Shown piece after piece: positions 1 to 5,692 of a stretch of DNA of 5,692 nucleotides. Source of the stretch: an uncultured Solobacterium sp. (GTDB taxonomy: Bacteria; Bacillota_I; Bacilli_A; Erysipelotrichales; Erysipelotrichaceae); the NCBI GenBank assembly GCA_905194705.1, contig CAJJTI010000124.1, positions 1 to 5,692 of the forward strand. Direction: 5' to 3'. The position numbers were made by a program, and so were the translations under genes. Numbering within the stretch: position 1 is the stretch's first letter; each line of letters opens with the position of its first letter. Under the pieces are notes generated by a model, which searched no databases, had not been told where the DNA came from, and saw only the letters and a program-made list of their open reading frames with translations.

Positions 1-230
1 GATTTCTTATATAACTCACGTACAATGTCTTTCAAATCAGTTCTAATAAAAGGTTCACCACCAGTAATATTTGTAAAATACATCTTTGGCAATTTTTTTA
101 TTGTGTCCAAACTGATTTCTTCTTCTGGCTTAGATGGTGCTTTATAACGATTGCACATTGAACATCTGGCATTACAACGATATGTAACAATTACTGTTCC
201 ATTTAATTTTTTTTCAGTATTCTTTTTCAT
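1..230 (-). CDS. Radical SAM protein, N-terminal 76 residues (cut by window edge)
   Basis: The ATG at 230-228 opens a reading frame that stays open to the left edge, giving 76 residues of a longer protein. Residues 19-26 read CNARCSMC, the CxxxCxxC motif that ligates the [4Fe-4S] cluster of radical SAM enzymes. Residues 57-60 read GGEP, the family's S-adenosylmethionine-binding motif, at the usual distance. Such enzymes generate a 5'-deoxyadenosyl radical in the cytoplasm; the substrate cannot be told from this fragment because the C-terminal part, including any SPASM or other auxiliary-cluster domain, is missing. The gene starts 17 bases after the glycosyltransferase stop. Its likely ribosome binding site (AGGGG, 247-243) touches that stop and sits rather far (12 bases) from the ATG. 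It is probably the next gene of the same operon. Family membership is firm; a role in polysaccharide modification is inference from location. Confidence 0.88.
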   Translation of the reverse strand, partial: MKKNTEKKLNGTVIVTYRCNARCSMCNRYKAPSKPEEEISLDTIKKLPKMYFTNITGGEPFIRTDLKDIVRELYKK

Positions 231-247
231 CTTTATTAATTACCCCT

Positions 248-1498
248 TTATTTTCTATTTTTGACAGCCTCATTAAAAATTTTCATCAAAGCTTCATAAT
301 GTGATTGCGGTGCGAACCTGTTTTCAAGCCTTTTTCTACTAGCTTGTCCCATCTTTTTAACCAAAATATCATCATCTAGCATCTTAATTTTTTTAATAAG
401 ATCCTCAACATTTGATGGTTCAAATAAATATCCGTTTTCCCCATCACTAACCAATTCTGGAAGACTTCCTATATTGCTAGCGATAACCGGCTTTGAATAT
501 TGAAACGACTCTAAAGCAGTATTAGGTAGGTTATCATACCAAATTGAAGGAATCAATGTAAATCTAGCTCCTTTTATAATATCCTCTAGTTCCTCTCCAC
601 TCTTAAACCCAAGGAATTCAACATTCTTCATTTTATGATCCTTTACATATTTTTTCAGACGCTTTGCCTCATCTGTTGTATCGTCTCCCATAATTTTAAC
701 TGTATACTCAGGCAATTTTTCATACGCTTTTATAACAGTTTCAACTCCCTTTTCTTCAGTAACACGTCCAAAATATAATCCATACGATCCTATCTGCGGT
801 TCCCCTATTGTTGTTTTACTTGCTGTAAAAGTAGGAATACAATGAATTCTTTTTTCATCAAAGCCATTTAATGCCAATTTTTTCTTCAAAAATTCTGATG
901 GTGTTATAAATGCATATACATTTTTATATACATTTATCATTTTATGAAATTTCATAGAAAACACTCTTACGACAGATGCAAATAGTGATCCTTTCACACA
1001 TCTCTTTTTAATACAACTCCTATATCCCTTTGATAAACATTCTTCACAGACTTTCTTTTCATACATAAAATCAAATCTTGGACATAACAAGAAATAATCT
1101 GATAATCTTAACACAACCGGGATTCCCATTTTACTTGCACCTGTAATTACACTCGGAGACAATTTATTAACAAAATGAATAATATATACCAAATCTGGCT
1201 TTACATCCTTTATTTCTTTTTTTATTGCTTTTTCTACTTCACGAGAATAAATACTTCGCGTAAGTAACTGCCAAATTGATTTAGGTGTCTTTTTCACTTC
1301 ATCAAAATATGTTGCATCTCGTCCACCAATTGGTTCTACAAAGTATTTTGAATATTCTGTTGCAACATTTTTATTGGAATGTATGGAAAAAGGTATAACC
1401 TCATGCCCATTATCTTCAAGCATCTTTTTAATATTAAACATATACTTTTCTGGGCCCCCAGAAATAAAGTATCTATAATTTACTATAAGTATTCTCAA
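248..1498 (-). CDS. Glycosyltransferase family 4 (GT-B fold) with cysteine cluster
   Basis: This 416-residue cytoplasmic enzyme most likely adds one sugar from a nucleotide-sugar donor to the lipid-linked repeat unit. The N-terminal Rossmann-like domain starts at once with RILIVNYRYF and a glycine-rich ISGGPEKYM (12-20), typical of GT4 proteins. The donor-binding C-terminal domain carries YFGRVTEEKG (242-251), a PSIWYDNLPN segment (317-326), the conserved ALES (328-331) and a late GYLFEP (356-361). The usual E-x7-E pair appears as D322-x7-E330. Five cysteines between 139 and 167 (C139, C151, C154, C162, C167) form a cluster that could bind a metal. The start is TTG at 1498-1496: AAGGAG lies six bases upstream and the family N-terminus begins exactly there, with no nearby in-frame ATG. 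The donor and acceptor sugars cannot be deduced. It follows the frame-broken acyltransferase by 72 bases. Confidence 0.92.
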   Translation of the reverse strand: MRILIVNYRYFISGGPEKYMFNIKKMLEDNGHEVIPFSIHSNKNVATEYSKYFVEPIGGRDATYFDEVKKTPKSIWQLLTRSIYSREVEKAIKKEIKDVKPDLVYIIHFVNKLSPSVITGASKMGIPVVLRLSDYFLLCPRFDFMYEKKVCEECLSKGYRSCIKKRCVKGSLFASVVRVFSMKFHKMINVYKNVYAFITPSEFLKKKLALNGFDEKRIHCIPTFTASKTTIGEPQIGSYGLYFGRVTEEKGVETVIKAYEKLPEYTVKIMGDDTTDEAKRLKKYVKDHKMKNVEFLGFKSGEELEDIIKGARFTLIPSIWYDNLPNTALESFQYSKPVIASNIGSLPELVSDGENGYLFEPSNVEDLIKKIKMLDDDILVKKMGQASRKRLENRFAPQSHYEALMKIFNEAVKNRK

Positions 1499-1504
1499 CG
1501 TTTT

Positions 1505-1510
1505 CTCCTT
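1505..1510 (-). promoter_or_regulatory. Ribosome binding site that fixes the TTG start of the glycosyltransferase
   Basis: Read on the minus strand, AAGGAG is followed by six bases (AAAACG) and then TTG. This strong Shine-Dalgarno match at standard spacing supports the TTG at 1498-1496 as the real start. Confidence 0.8.
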
Positions 1511-1570
1511 ATCTTTATAAATAGCATTATTTACTATTTTTTATACACAAATATTTAATAAACAATAAAC

Positions 1571-2076
1571 CTACTCTTTTTTATTCCCCTCTGTGATGGA
1601 TAATCGCTTTTTATAAAGATCTCTTGTATCTCCAATTATTTTTGCCGGATTTCCACCCACAATCGCAAAATCAGGTACATCTTTAGTTACAACTCCGCCA
1701 GCTGCTACTAAAGCATTTTTTCCAATAGTGACATTATATAAAATAATACTCCTTCCTCCAATTACAGCATTATCTTTTATTACTACCGGGCCAGTATAAT
1801 AATCAATCATTGGACCAGTGTAATTACAATCTCTATTCCACATTCTAGCTACTAAATCATGTTCATAGATTCTAACATCTGCCGCTACAGTGACATTATT
1901 TCCTATACTAATTAGATCCGGATGGGTAGGAATCCAACATGGATGCCAATACCCCCCCGACCATATTCTTTAAAGATATTAGATTTTCTAATCACTTCAG
2001 CTTTAGCATGGTTTTTCTTTAAAACTGTCAAAAGTAATAATTTAAACAAAATAACTAATTTTTTCACTAATTTCAC
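1571..2076 (-). pseudogene. Hexapeptide-repeat acyltransferase, frame broken at a G7 tract (possibly phase-variable)
   Basis: Two frames together encode one left-handed beta-helix acyltransferase of the kind that O- or N-acetylates polysaccharide sugars. The first frame opens at GTG 2076 (or GTG 2067, which has GGTGA five bases upstream), runs through a basic, leucine-rich N-terminus and ...[10 protein letters not shown], then hits TAA at 1914-1912 after 54 residues. The second frame gives [25 protein letters not shown] and a YEHD with the probable catalytic histidine, then hexapeptide repeats ([29 protein letters not shown]) and the family ending [11 protein letters not shown]. It stops at 1571. 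The frames join at seven G (1952-1958). With eight G the gene would be a continuous 168-residue protein (from GTG 2076), a normal architecture with H73 as active-site candidate. The remaining ORF from ATG 1843 lacks that histidine and any ribosome binding site. The gene lies 20 bases after ugd. The acyl group and target are not known; acetyl is the usual one. Confidence 0.85.
1952..1958 (-). repeat. Seven-G homopolymer at the acyltransferase frameshift junction
   Basis: The + strand carries C7 flanked by A and G; the coding strand reads TC-G7-TATT. It falls at the place where the two acyltransferase frames must be joined. Eight G (or five) would restore one open frame. Poly-G tracts are classical slipped-strand mispairing sites, and a run of this length is uncommon in such AT-rich DNA. 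Whether the length varies in the population cannot be seen here. Confidence 0.75.
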
Positions 2077-2096
2077 CGTTTTCTATTTTTAGTTTA

Positions 2097-3347
2097 TTAA
2101 TCTCTCTGAAAAATATCCCTTGTATAAACTTTGTCTTTTACATCATCCAAACAACTATCGTAACGATTGGCAATAATTGCCTGACTCTGCCTCTTAAACT
2201 CATCTAAATCATTAACCACTTTGCTGCCAAAGAAAGTTTCACCGTCTTTCAATGTAGGCTCATAAATAATGACTGTAGAGCCTTTTGCCTTAATTCTCTT
2301 CATGACTCCCTGAATAGAACTCTGACGGAAATTATCACTATTACTCTTCATAGTAAGACGATATACACCTACCACAACATCTTTTTCTTTACTTTCATCC
2401 CAGTCATCATTTGCTTCATATGCTCCAGCAATTTCCAAGACTCGATCAGCAATAAAATCTTTTCTCGTTCTATTAGACTCAACGATTGCTTCAATAAGAT
2501 TTTCAGGAACATCTGCGTAGTTAGCAAGCAGCTGCTTTGTATCTTTTGGTAAACAGTATCCACCATATCCAAAAGATGGATTATTATAATGTGTTCCAAT
2601 ACGAGGATCGAGACATACTCCATTAATAATCTGCTGTGTATTCAGACCTTTCATTTCGGCATAAGTATCTAACTCATTGAAATAAGAAACTCGTAATGCC
2701 AAATATGTATTTGCAAACAATTTGACTGCTTCTGCCTCTGTAAAGCCCATAAATAAAGTATCAATATCTTCTTTAATAGCACCTTCCTGTAAGAGCTGTG
2801 CAAACGTATGTGCAGCTTTTACTAAACGTGCATTATTAATATCTGTTCCAACAATAATTCGGCTTGGATACAAATTATCGTATAACGCCTTACTTTCTCT
2901 TAAAAATTCCGGACTAAAAATAATATTATCACAATGAAATTTTTCTCTAATACTTGTTGTATATCCAACAGGAATAGTCGATTTAATAACCATAATCGCT
3001 TCCGGATTATATTCAATGACTAATTTTATAACTGCTTCTACTGCAGAAGTATCAAAAAAATTCTTTTTGCTATCATAGTTTGTTGGAGCTGCAATAACAA
3101 CAAAATCTGCATCCTTATAAGCTTCTTCTGCATCCAATGTAGCAGTTAAATTCAAATTTTTTTCTTCTAAATATTTTTCAATATAATCATCCTGAATTGG
3201 AGATTTCTTATTGTTAATTAACTCTACCTTTTCTGGAATAATATCTACTGCTGTCACCTGATGATGCTGACTCAATAAAGTAGCAATAGATAATCCAACA
3301 TATCCTGTCCCTGCCACAGCAATTTTCAATGAATTAAAATCTCTCAT
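2097..3347 (-). CDS. ugd: UDP-glucose 6-dehydrogenase
   Basis: This cytoplasmic enzyme oxidises UDP-glucose to UDP-glucuronate with two NAD+, supplying an acidic sugar precursor. The NAD-binding motif GTGYVG is at 13-18. The UDP-sugar dehydrogenase signatures follow in order: KSTIPVG (122-128, with T124), SPEFLRE (145-151, with E147), KLFANTYLA (209-217, with K209 and N213), YFNELD (222-227), and [11 protein letters not shown] (260-270), where C265 is the catalytic nucleophile and D269 its conserved partner. CLDPRIG and [11 protein letters not shown] match the Ugd type known from E. coli and Klebsiella closely, distinguishing it from UDP-ManNAc or UDP-GalNAc dehydrogenases. At 416 residues it is longer than the roughly 390 of E. 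coli Ugd, mainly through an acidic stretch near 308-323. It ends normally with VYTRDIF. ATG 3347 is preceded by a purine-rich GGAAGAAGAGAG. It lies 33 bases after the epimerase, which uses its product. Confidence 0.96.
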   Translation of the reverse strand: MRDFNSLKIAVAGTGYVGLSIATLLSQHHQVTAVDIIPEKVELINNKKSPIQDDYIEKYLEEKNLNLTATLDAEEAYKDADFVVIAAPTNYDSKKNFFDTSAVEAVIKLVIEYNPEAIMVIKSTIPVGYTTSIREKFHCDNIIFSPEFLRESKALYDNLYPSRIIVGTDINNARLVKAAHTFAQLLQEGAIKEDIDTLFMGFTEAEAVKLFANTYLALRVSYFNELDTYAEMKGLNTQQIINGVCLDPRIGTHYNNPSFGYGGYCLPKDTKQLLANYADVPENLIEAIVESNRTRKDFIADRVLEIAGAYEANDDWDESKEKDVVVGVYRLTMKSNSDNFRQSSIQGVMKRIKAKGSTVIIYEPTLKDGETFFGSKVVNDLDEFKRQSQAIIANRYDSCLDDVKDKVYTRDIFQRD

Positions 3348-3380
3348 TTTTTCTCTCTTCTTCCTATTCTTAAAATATAT

Positions 3381-4433
3381 TTACATATAAAACTCTTTGT
3401 ACCATTCTGCAAACTTGCGTAATCCTTCACGTAAAGTTGTCGATGGTTTAAAACCATAGTCTCTTTCCAATGCTTGCGTATCAGCATATGTCACAGGAAC
3501 ATCTCCCGGTTGCATCGGAACAAGTTCTTTATGTGCTTCAAAATCATAATCTTCTGGTAAGACTTTTGCTCTAATTAATTCTTCCTGAAGAATTTGTACA
3601 AAATCTAATAAGTTCTCTGGATGATTATTTCCAATATTGTAAACAGCATATGGCGGAATCGGCAAACCATCTTCTCCGTTCTTTTTCTCTGGTGCCCCCT
3701 GCATTACCCGTACAACGCCTTCCACAATATCATCAACGTAAGTAAAATCTCTTTTACAATTTCCATAATTAAAAATTTTAATAGTTTCTCCATTTAATAA
3801 TTTATTTGTGAATCCAAAGTATGCCATATCGGGTCTTCCTGCCGGTCCATAAACAGTAAAGAAACGCAAACCAGTTGATGGAATATTATAAAGCTTTGAA
3901 TATGCGTGAGCCATTAATTCATTACTTTTTTTCGTAGCAGCATATAACGATACAGGATTGTCTACTTTATCTTCTGTACTGTATGGAACTTTCTTGTTAC
4001 TTCCATATACAGAAGAACTTGATGCATATACCAAATGTTCTACTGGATAATGTCTACATCCCTCTAATATGTTGTAAAACCCAATCAAATTACCTTCTAT
4101 ATATGCGTCTGGATTTGTAATAGAATATCTCACACCTGCCTGTGCCCCTAAATTCACAACCACTTGAGGAGTATACTTCTCAAAAATCGAATTAATAAGT
4201 TCCTTATCTGCCAAATTTCCTTTTACAAAGGAAAATGTCTTACTAGATGAAAGTTTTTCTAATCTATATTCTTTTAAACGAACATCATAATAATCATTCA
4301 TATTATCGAGTCCAACTATTTTTATTCCTTCTATTTCTTTTAATAACCTTTCAGCCAAGTTTGATCCAATAAATCCAGCTACACCTGTAATAAAAATCGT
4401 CTTGTTTTTCAATTCAATAAATTCTTTGCTCAT
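3381..4433 (-). CDS. UDP-glucuronate 4-epimerase (SDR family)
   Basis: This 350-residue extended short-chain dehydrogenase/reductase most likely interconverts UDP-glucuronate and UDP-galacturonate using tightly bound NAD+. The Rossmann motif GVAGFIG is at 17-23. The NAD-adjacent LDNMNDYYD (42-50), NLGAQAGVRYS (94-104), ASSSSVYG (137-144, catalytic serine region), SLYAATKKSNE (162-172; Y164 and K168 of the YxxxK pair), GRPDMA (199-204), CKRDFTYVDDIVEG (226-239) and PMQPGDVP (306-313) follow in order. The QAGVRYS, GRPDMA and PMQPGDVPVTYAD combination is characteristic of UDP-glucuronate 4-epimerases such as Cap1J/LpsL rather than UDP-glucose 4-epimerase (GalE). The adjacent ugd supplies the substrate, which strengthens the call. 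The ATG is one base after the stop of the preceding glycosyltransferase, so the two are probably translationally coupled. Confidence 0.93.
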   Translation of the reverse strand: MSKEFIELKNKTIFITGVAGFIGSNLAERLLKEIEGIKIVGLDNMNDYYDVRLKEYRLEKLSSSKTFSFVKGNLADKELINSIFEKYTPQVVVNLGAQAGVRYSITNPDAYIEGNLIGFYNILEGCRHYPVEHLVYASSSSVYGSNKKVPYSTEDKVDNPVSLYAATKKSNELMAHAYSKLYNIPSTGLRFFTVYGPAGRPDMAYFGFTNKLLNGETIKIFNYGNCKRDFTYVDDIVEGVVRVMQGAPEKKNGEDGLPIPPYAVYNIGNNHPENLLDFVQILQEELIRAKVLPEDYDFEAHKELVPMQPGDVPVTYADTQALERDYGFKPSTTLREGLRKFAEWYKEFYM

Positions 4434-4434
4434 T

Positions 4435-5580
4435 TTATCTCCTATACAATTCTAATGTTCTCTCCACAACATCATCCCAATTATATTTTCCACAAATATA
4501 ACCTGCTGCTTCATCTTTATATTTCTGTACCTGTTGTGCATCCTCACATGCTTCTTGAAGCTTACTCTGCAAATCTGCTACATTACTTTTTTTAAATATG
4601 ATTGCCTTATCTTCCACTACAGAAGCACATTCATCTATGTCAGATACCAAACAACAATTTCCATAACTCATTGCTTCTAAAAGACTTAATGGCATTCCCT
4701 CTAAATCGCTTGGTAAACTATAAATATAAGCATTGCTGTATAGTTCATCTAACAACTGTCCCTGAACAAATCCGGTAAAAATAATTCTGTCATCGTCTTT
4801 TGCCATTTCTTTTAACTGGTTAGCAAATTCATCAGTATCCGAACTGCCTCCTGCAATGACTAACTTCTTATCTGTTTTTACGTTCTTAAAGCTTTCTATC
4901 AGATAAGTAATTCCTTTTTCCGGAACAAGTCGTCCTAAAAATAAAATATAATCATCTTTCTTTAAACCAAATTTCTTGTCAATAAGTTCTGCCTTTCTAA
5001 TAACTGGACGATTCACACCATTAGGGATAAACTTTGTATCACGTCCATAAGTCTCTTTAAAATAATTTTGTACTCCCTCACTGAGAACAATAATTTCATC
5101 TGCAAATTTAACAGCACATTTTTCGCCAAGCATAATATATGTGCTGGCTAACTTGCCCCATTTTGCTCTTTGATGATCAAGTCCATGAACCGTAGCGATA
5201 CAACGTTTTCCAAATAATTTTGGCAACCATAACATTGCACATGGTCCTTCTGCATGAAAATGTACCACATCATATTTTCCAAACGCTGCTGCTACCGCTG
5301 CAAAAAATGAAGCACTCATCGCTGCTAGTCCTTTTTTATCTATCGTTGGTACATATTTCATTCGGATACCTTTATATTCTTTTAATTTCTTCTCATCAAA
5401 TTCTTTACCACTTACATGATGTCCATTACGGTTATATACTGTTATCTTATGTCCTAGTTTTGCCATGCGAACCGTTAATTCTTCAACGACAATTTCAATT
5501 CCACCTTGGCGACTCGGAATTGTCTTATGTCCAAGAACTGCAATTTTAAGTGGAGAAGTATTATTTTTCCTTTTATTCAT
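4435..5580 (-). CDS. Glycosyltransferase family 4 (GT-B fold)
   Basis: This 381-residue retaining GT-B glycosyltransferase probably adds an early sugar of the repeat unit at the cytoplasmic face of the membrane. The N-terminal acceptor domain shows IAVLGHKTIPSRQGGIEIVVEEL (starting at 13), the glycine-rich opening seen in the GT4/DUF1972-like EPS glycosyltransferases. HFHAEGP (107-113) and TVHGLDHQRAKWGK (130-143) follow. The donor domain has PNGV (186-189), FLGRLVPEKG (214-223) and SLPSDLEGMPLSLLEAMSYG (288-307), with the complete E294-x7-E302 pair. ATG 5580 is preceded by AGAGG at five-base spacing. Codons for a short polar leader (NKRKNNTSP) precede the first beta strand; there is no signal peptide. 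Its position right after a probable initiating transferase would suit the second sugar of the unit, but the sugar specificity cannot be read from sequence. Confidence 0.92.
   Translation of the reverse strand: MNKRKNNTSPLKIAVLGHKTIPSRQGGIEIVVEELTVRMAKLGHKITVYNRNGHHVSGKEFDEKKLKEYKGIRMKYVPTIDKKGLAAMSASFFAAVAAAFGKYDVVHFHAEGPCAMLWLPKLFGKRCIATVHGLDHQRAKWGKLASTYIMLGEKCAVKFADEIIVLSEGVQNYFKETYGRDTKFIPNGVNRPVIRKAELIDKKFGLKKDDYILFLGRLVPEKGITYLIESFKNVKTDKKLVIAGGSSDTDEFANQLKEMAKDDDRIIFTGFVQGQLLDELYSNAYIYSLPSDLEGMPLSLLEAMSYGNCCLVSDIDECASVVEDKAIIFKKSNVADLQSKLQEACEDAQQVQKYKDEAAGYICGKYNWDDVVERTLELYRR
4439..4443 (-). promoter_or_regulatory. Ribosome binding site of the epimerase, inside the end of the preceding gene
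   Basis: On the minus strand the sequence reads TAT AGG AGA TAA A ATG. The AGGAG that serves the epimerase also encodes the final Arg-Arg of the glycosyltransferase, and the stop and next start are separated by one base. This layout favours re-initiation by ribosomes finishing the first gene and balanced output of the two proteins. Confidence 0.8.
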
Positions 5581-5620
5581 AACTTCCTCTTATTATATTT
5601 ATAACTTATCTATAGTTATC

Positions 5621-5660
5621 CTTTCGCAGCTTATTCTCTTTATAAAATAAGCTGCGAAAG
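5621..5660. repeat. Perfect 15-bp inverted repeat with 10-base loop
   Basis: The + strand arms are CTTTCGCAGCTTATT (5621-5635) and AATAAGCTGCGAAAG (5646-5660), with CTCTTTATAA between them. The arms are perfectly complementary. As minus-strand RNA, it would fold into a strong hairpin beginning two bases after the upstream stop and ending 40 bases before the glycosyltransferase start. No U-run follows on either strand, so it is not a typical intrinsic terminator. Possible roles are partial termination, mRNA 3'-end protection or processing, or a dispersed palindromic repeat. A weaker AU stem (ATAACT/AGTTAT, 5601-5619) lies next to it. Confidence 0.8.
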
Positions 5661-5662
5661 AT

Positions 5663-5692
5663 TTACATTGATCCATCTTTCTTAAAGACTAC
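5663..5692 (-). CDS. C-terminal end of an upstream gene, possibly an initiating sugar transferase
   Basis: Read leftwards from the window edge, one frame gives VVFKKDGSM followed by TAA at 5665-5663. Only nine codons are visible, so this is weak evidence. Bacterial sugar transferases that start capsule repeat units (polyprenyl-phosphate glycosyl-1-phosphate transferases) often end in a similar 'V-x-K/R-D/E-G' tail, and such a gene is commonly placed just before a GT4 like the next one. The hairpin starting two bases after this stop also suits a gene end. The reading frame and identity are inference. Confidence 0.35.
   Translation of the reverse strand, partial: VVFKKDGSM

Noticed and set aside
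1511..1570. Possible promoter in the AT-rich gap before the cysteine-cluster glycosyltransferase
   Set aside because: TATAAA-like hexamers are present but no -35 box at 16-18 base spacing is convincing; such matches are expected by chance in this composition.
1571..1843. Stand-alone 90-residue acyltransferase starting at ATG 1843
   Set aside because: There is no ribosome binding site before this ATG, the reading frame is open well upstream with matching family sequence, and the probable catalytic histidine (YEHD) lies upstream. It is the tail of the frame-broken gene.
2369..2623. Open frame on the minus strand inside ugd
   Set aside because: It overlaps the well-supported Ugd coding sequence in another frame and has no family features.
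2722..2937. Plus-strand open frame antisense to ugd
   Set aside because: Lies entirely opposite conserved Ugd motifs; no recognisable protein features.
5581..5620. TATAAT at 5590-5600 (minus strand) as a promoter for the first glycosyltransferase
   Set aside because: It is so close to the ATG that transcription would start inside the ribosome binding site, and no -35 box is visible.
5220..5650. Two overlapping plus-strand open frames antisense to the glycosyltransferase and its leader
   Set aside because: Low-complexity hydrophobic translations opposite a clear GT4 gene; they are shadows of AT-rich coding DNA.
5621..5660. Inverted repeat as a standard rho-independent terminator or as an invertible promoter
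   Set aside because: No T-run follows the stem on either strand, and the 10-base spacer is far too short to hold an invertible promoter.

Overview
This window is part of a capsule or exopolysaccharide biosynthesis locus. All genes lie on the minus strand and are transcribed from right to left. The DNA is AT-rich, with AGGAG-type ribosome binding sites, compact genes and a mix of ATG, TTG and probably GTG starts. This fits a low-GC Firmicute, most likely a gut Clostridia/Lachnospiraceae-type organism. That placement rests on general character, not on a database match.

Layout in the direction of transcription: (1) 5692-5663, the last nine codons of an upstream gene, possibly an initiating sugar-phosphate transferase. 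(2) 5660-5621, a perfect 15-bp inverted repeat starting two bases after that stop. (3) 5580-4435, a family-4 glycosyltransferase. (4) 4433-3381, a UDP-glucuronate 4-epimerase, one base after the previous stop. (5) 3347-2097, UDP-glucose 6-dehydrogenase (Ugd). (6) 2076-1571, a hexapeptide-repeat acyltransferase whose frame is broken at a run of seven G. (7) 1498-248, a second family-4 glycosyltransferase with a five-cysteine cluster and a TTG start. (8) 230-1, the N-terminal part of a radical SAM protein running off the left edge. The largest gap is 112 bases (5581-5692, including the partial gene end), so there is no long non-coding stretch.

How the genes work together: Ugd oxidises UDP-glucose to UDP-glucuronate and the epimerase converts this to UDP-galacturonate, so the polymer probably contains GlcA and/or GalA and is acidic. 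The two glycosyltransferases add sugars to the lipid-linked repeat unit, and the acyltransferase would acylate (probably acetylate) a sugar. The radical SAM enzyme's role is unknown. Flippase, polymerase and export genes are not in this window.

The most notable observation is in the acyltransferase. The upstream frame (2076-1912) and downstream frame (open to 1571) are both clearly parts of one acyltransferase, and they meet at G7 (C7 at 1952-1958 on the + strand). Adding one G gives an uninterrupted 168-residue protein. This is what a slipped-strand phase-variable ON/OFF switch for a surface polysaccharide modification would look like in the OFF state. A recent pseudogene or a homopolymer sequencing error cannot be excluded from one sequence.
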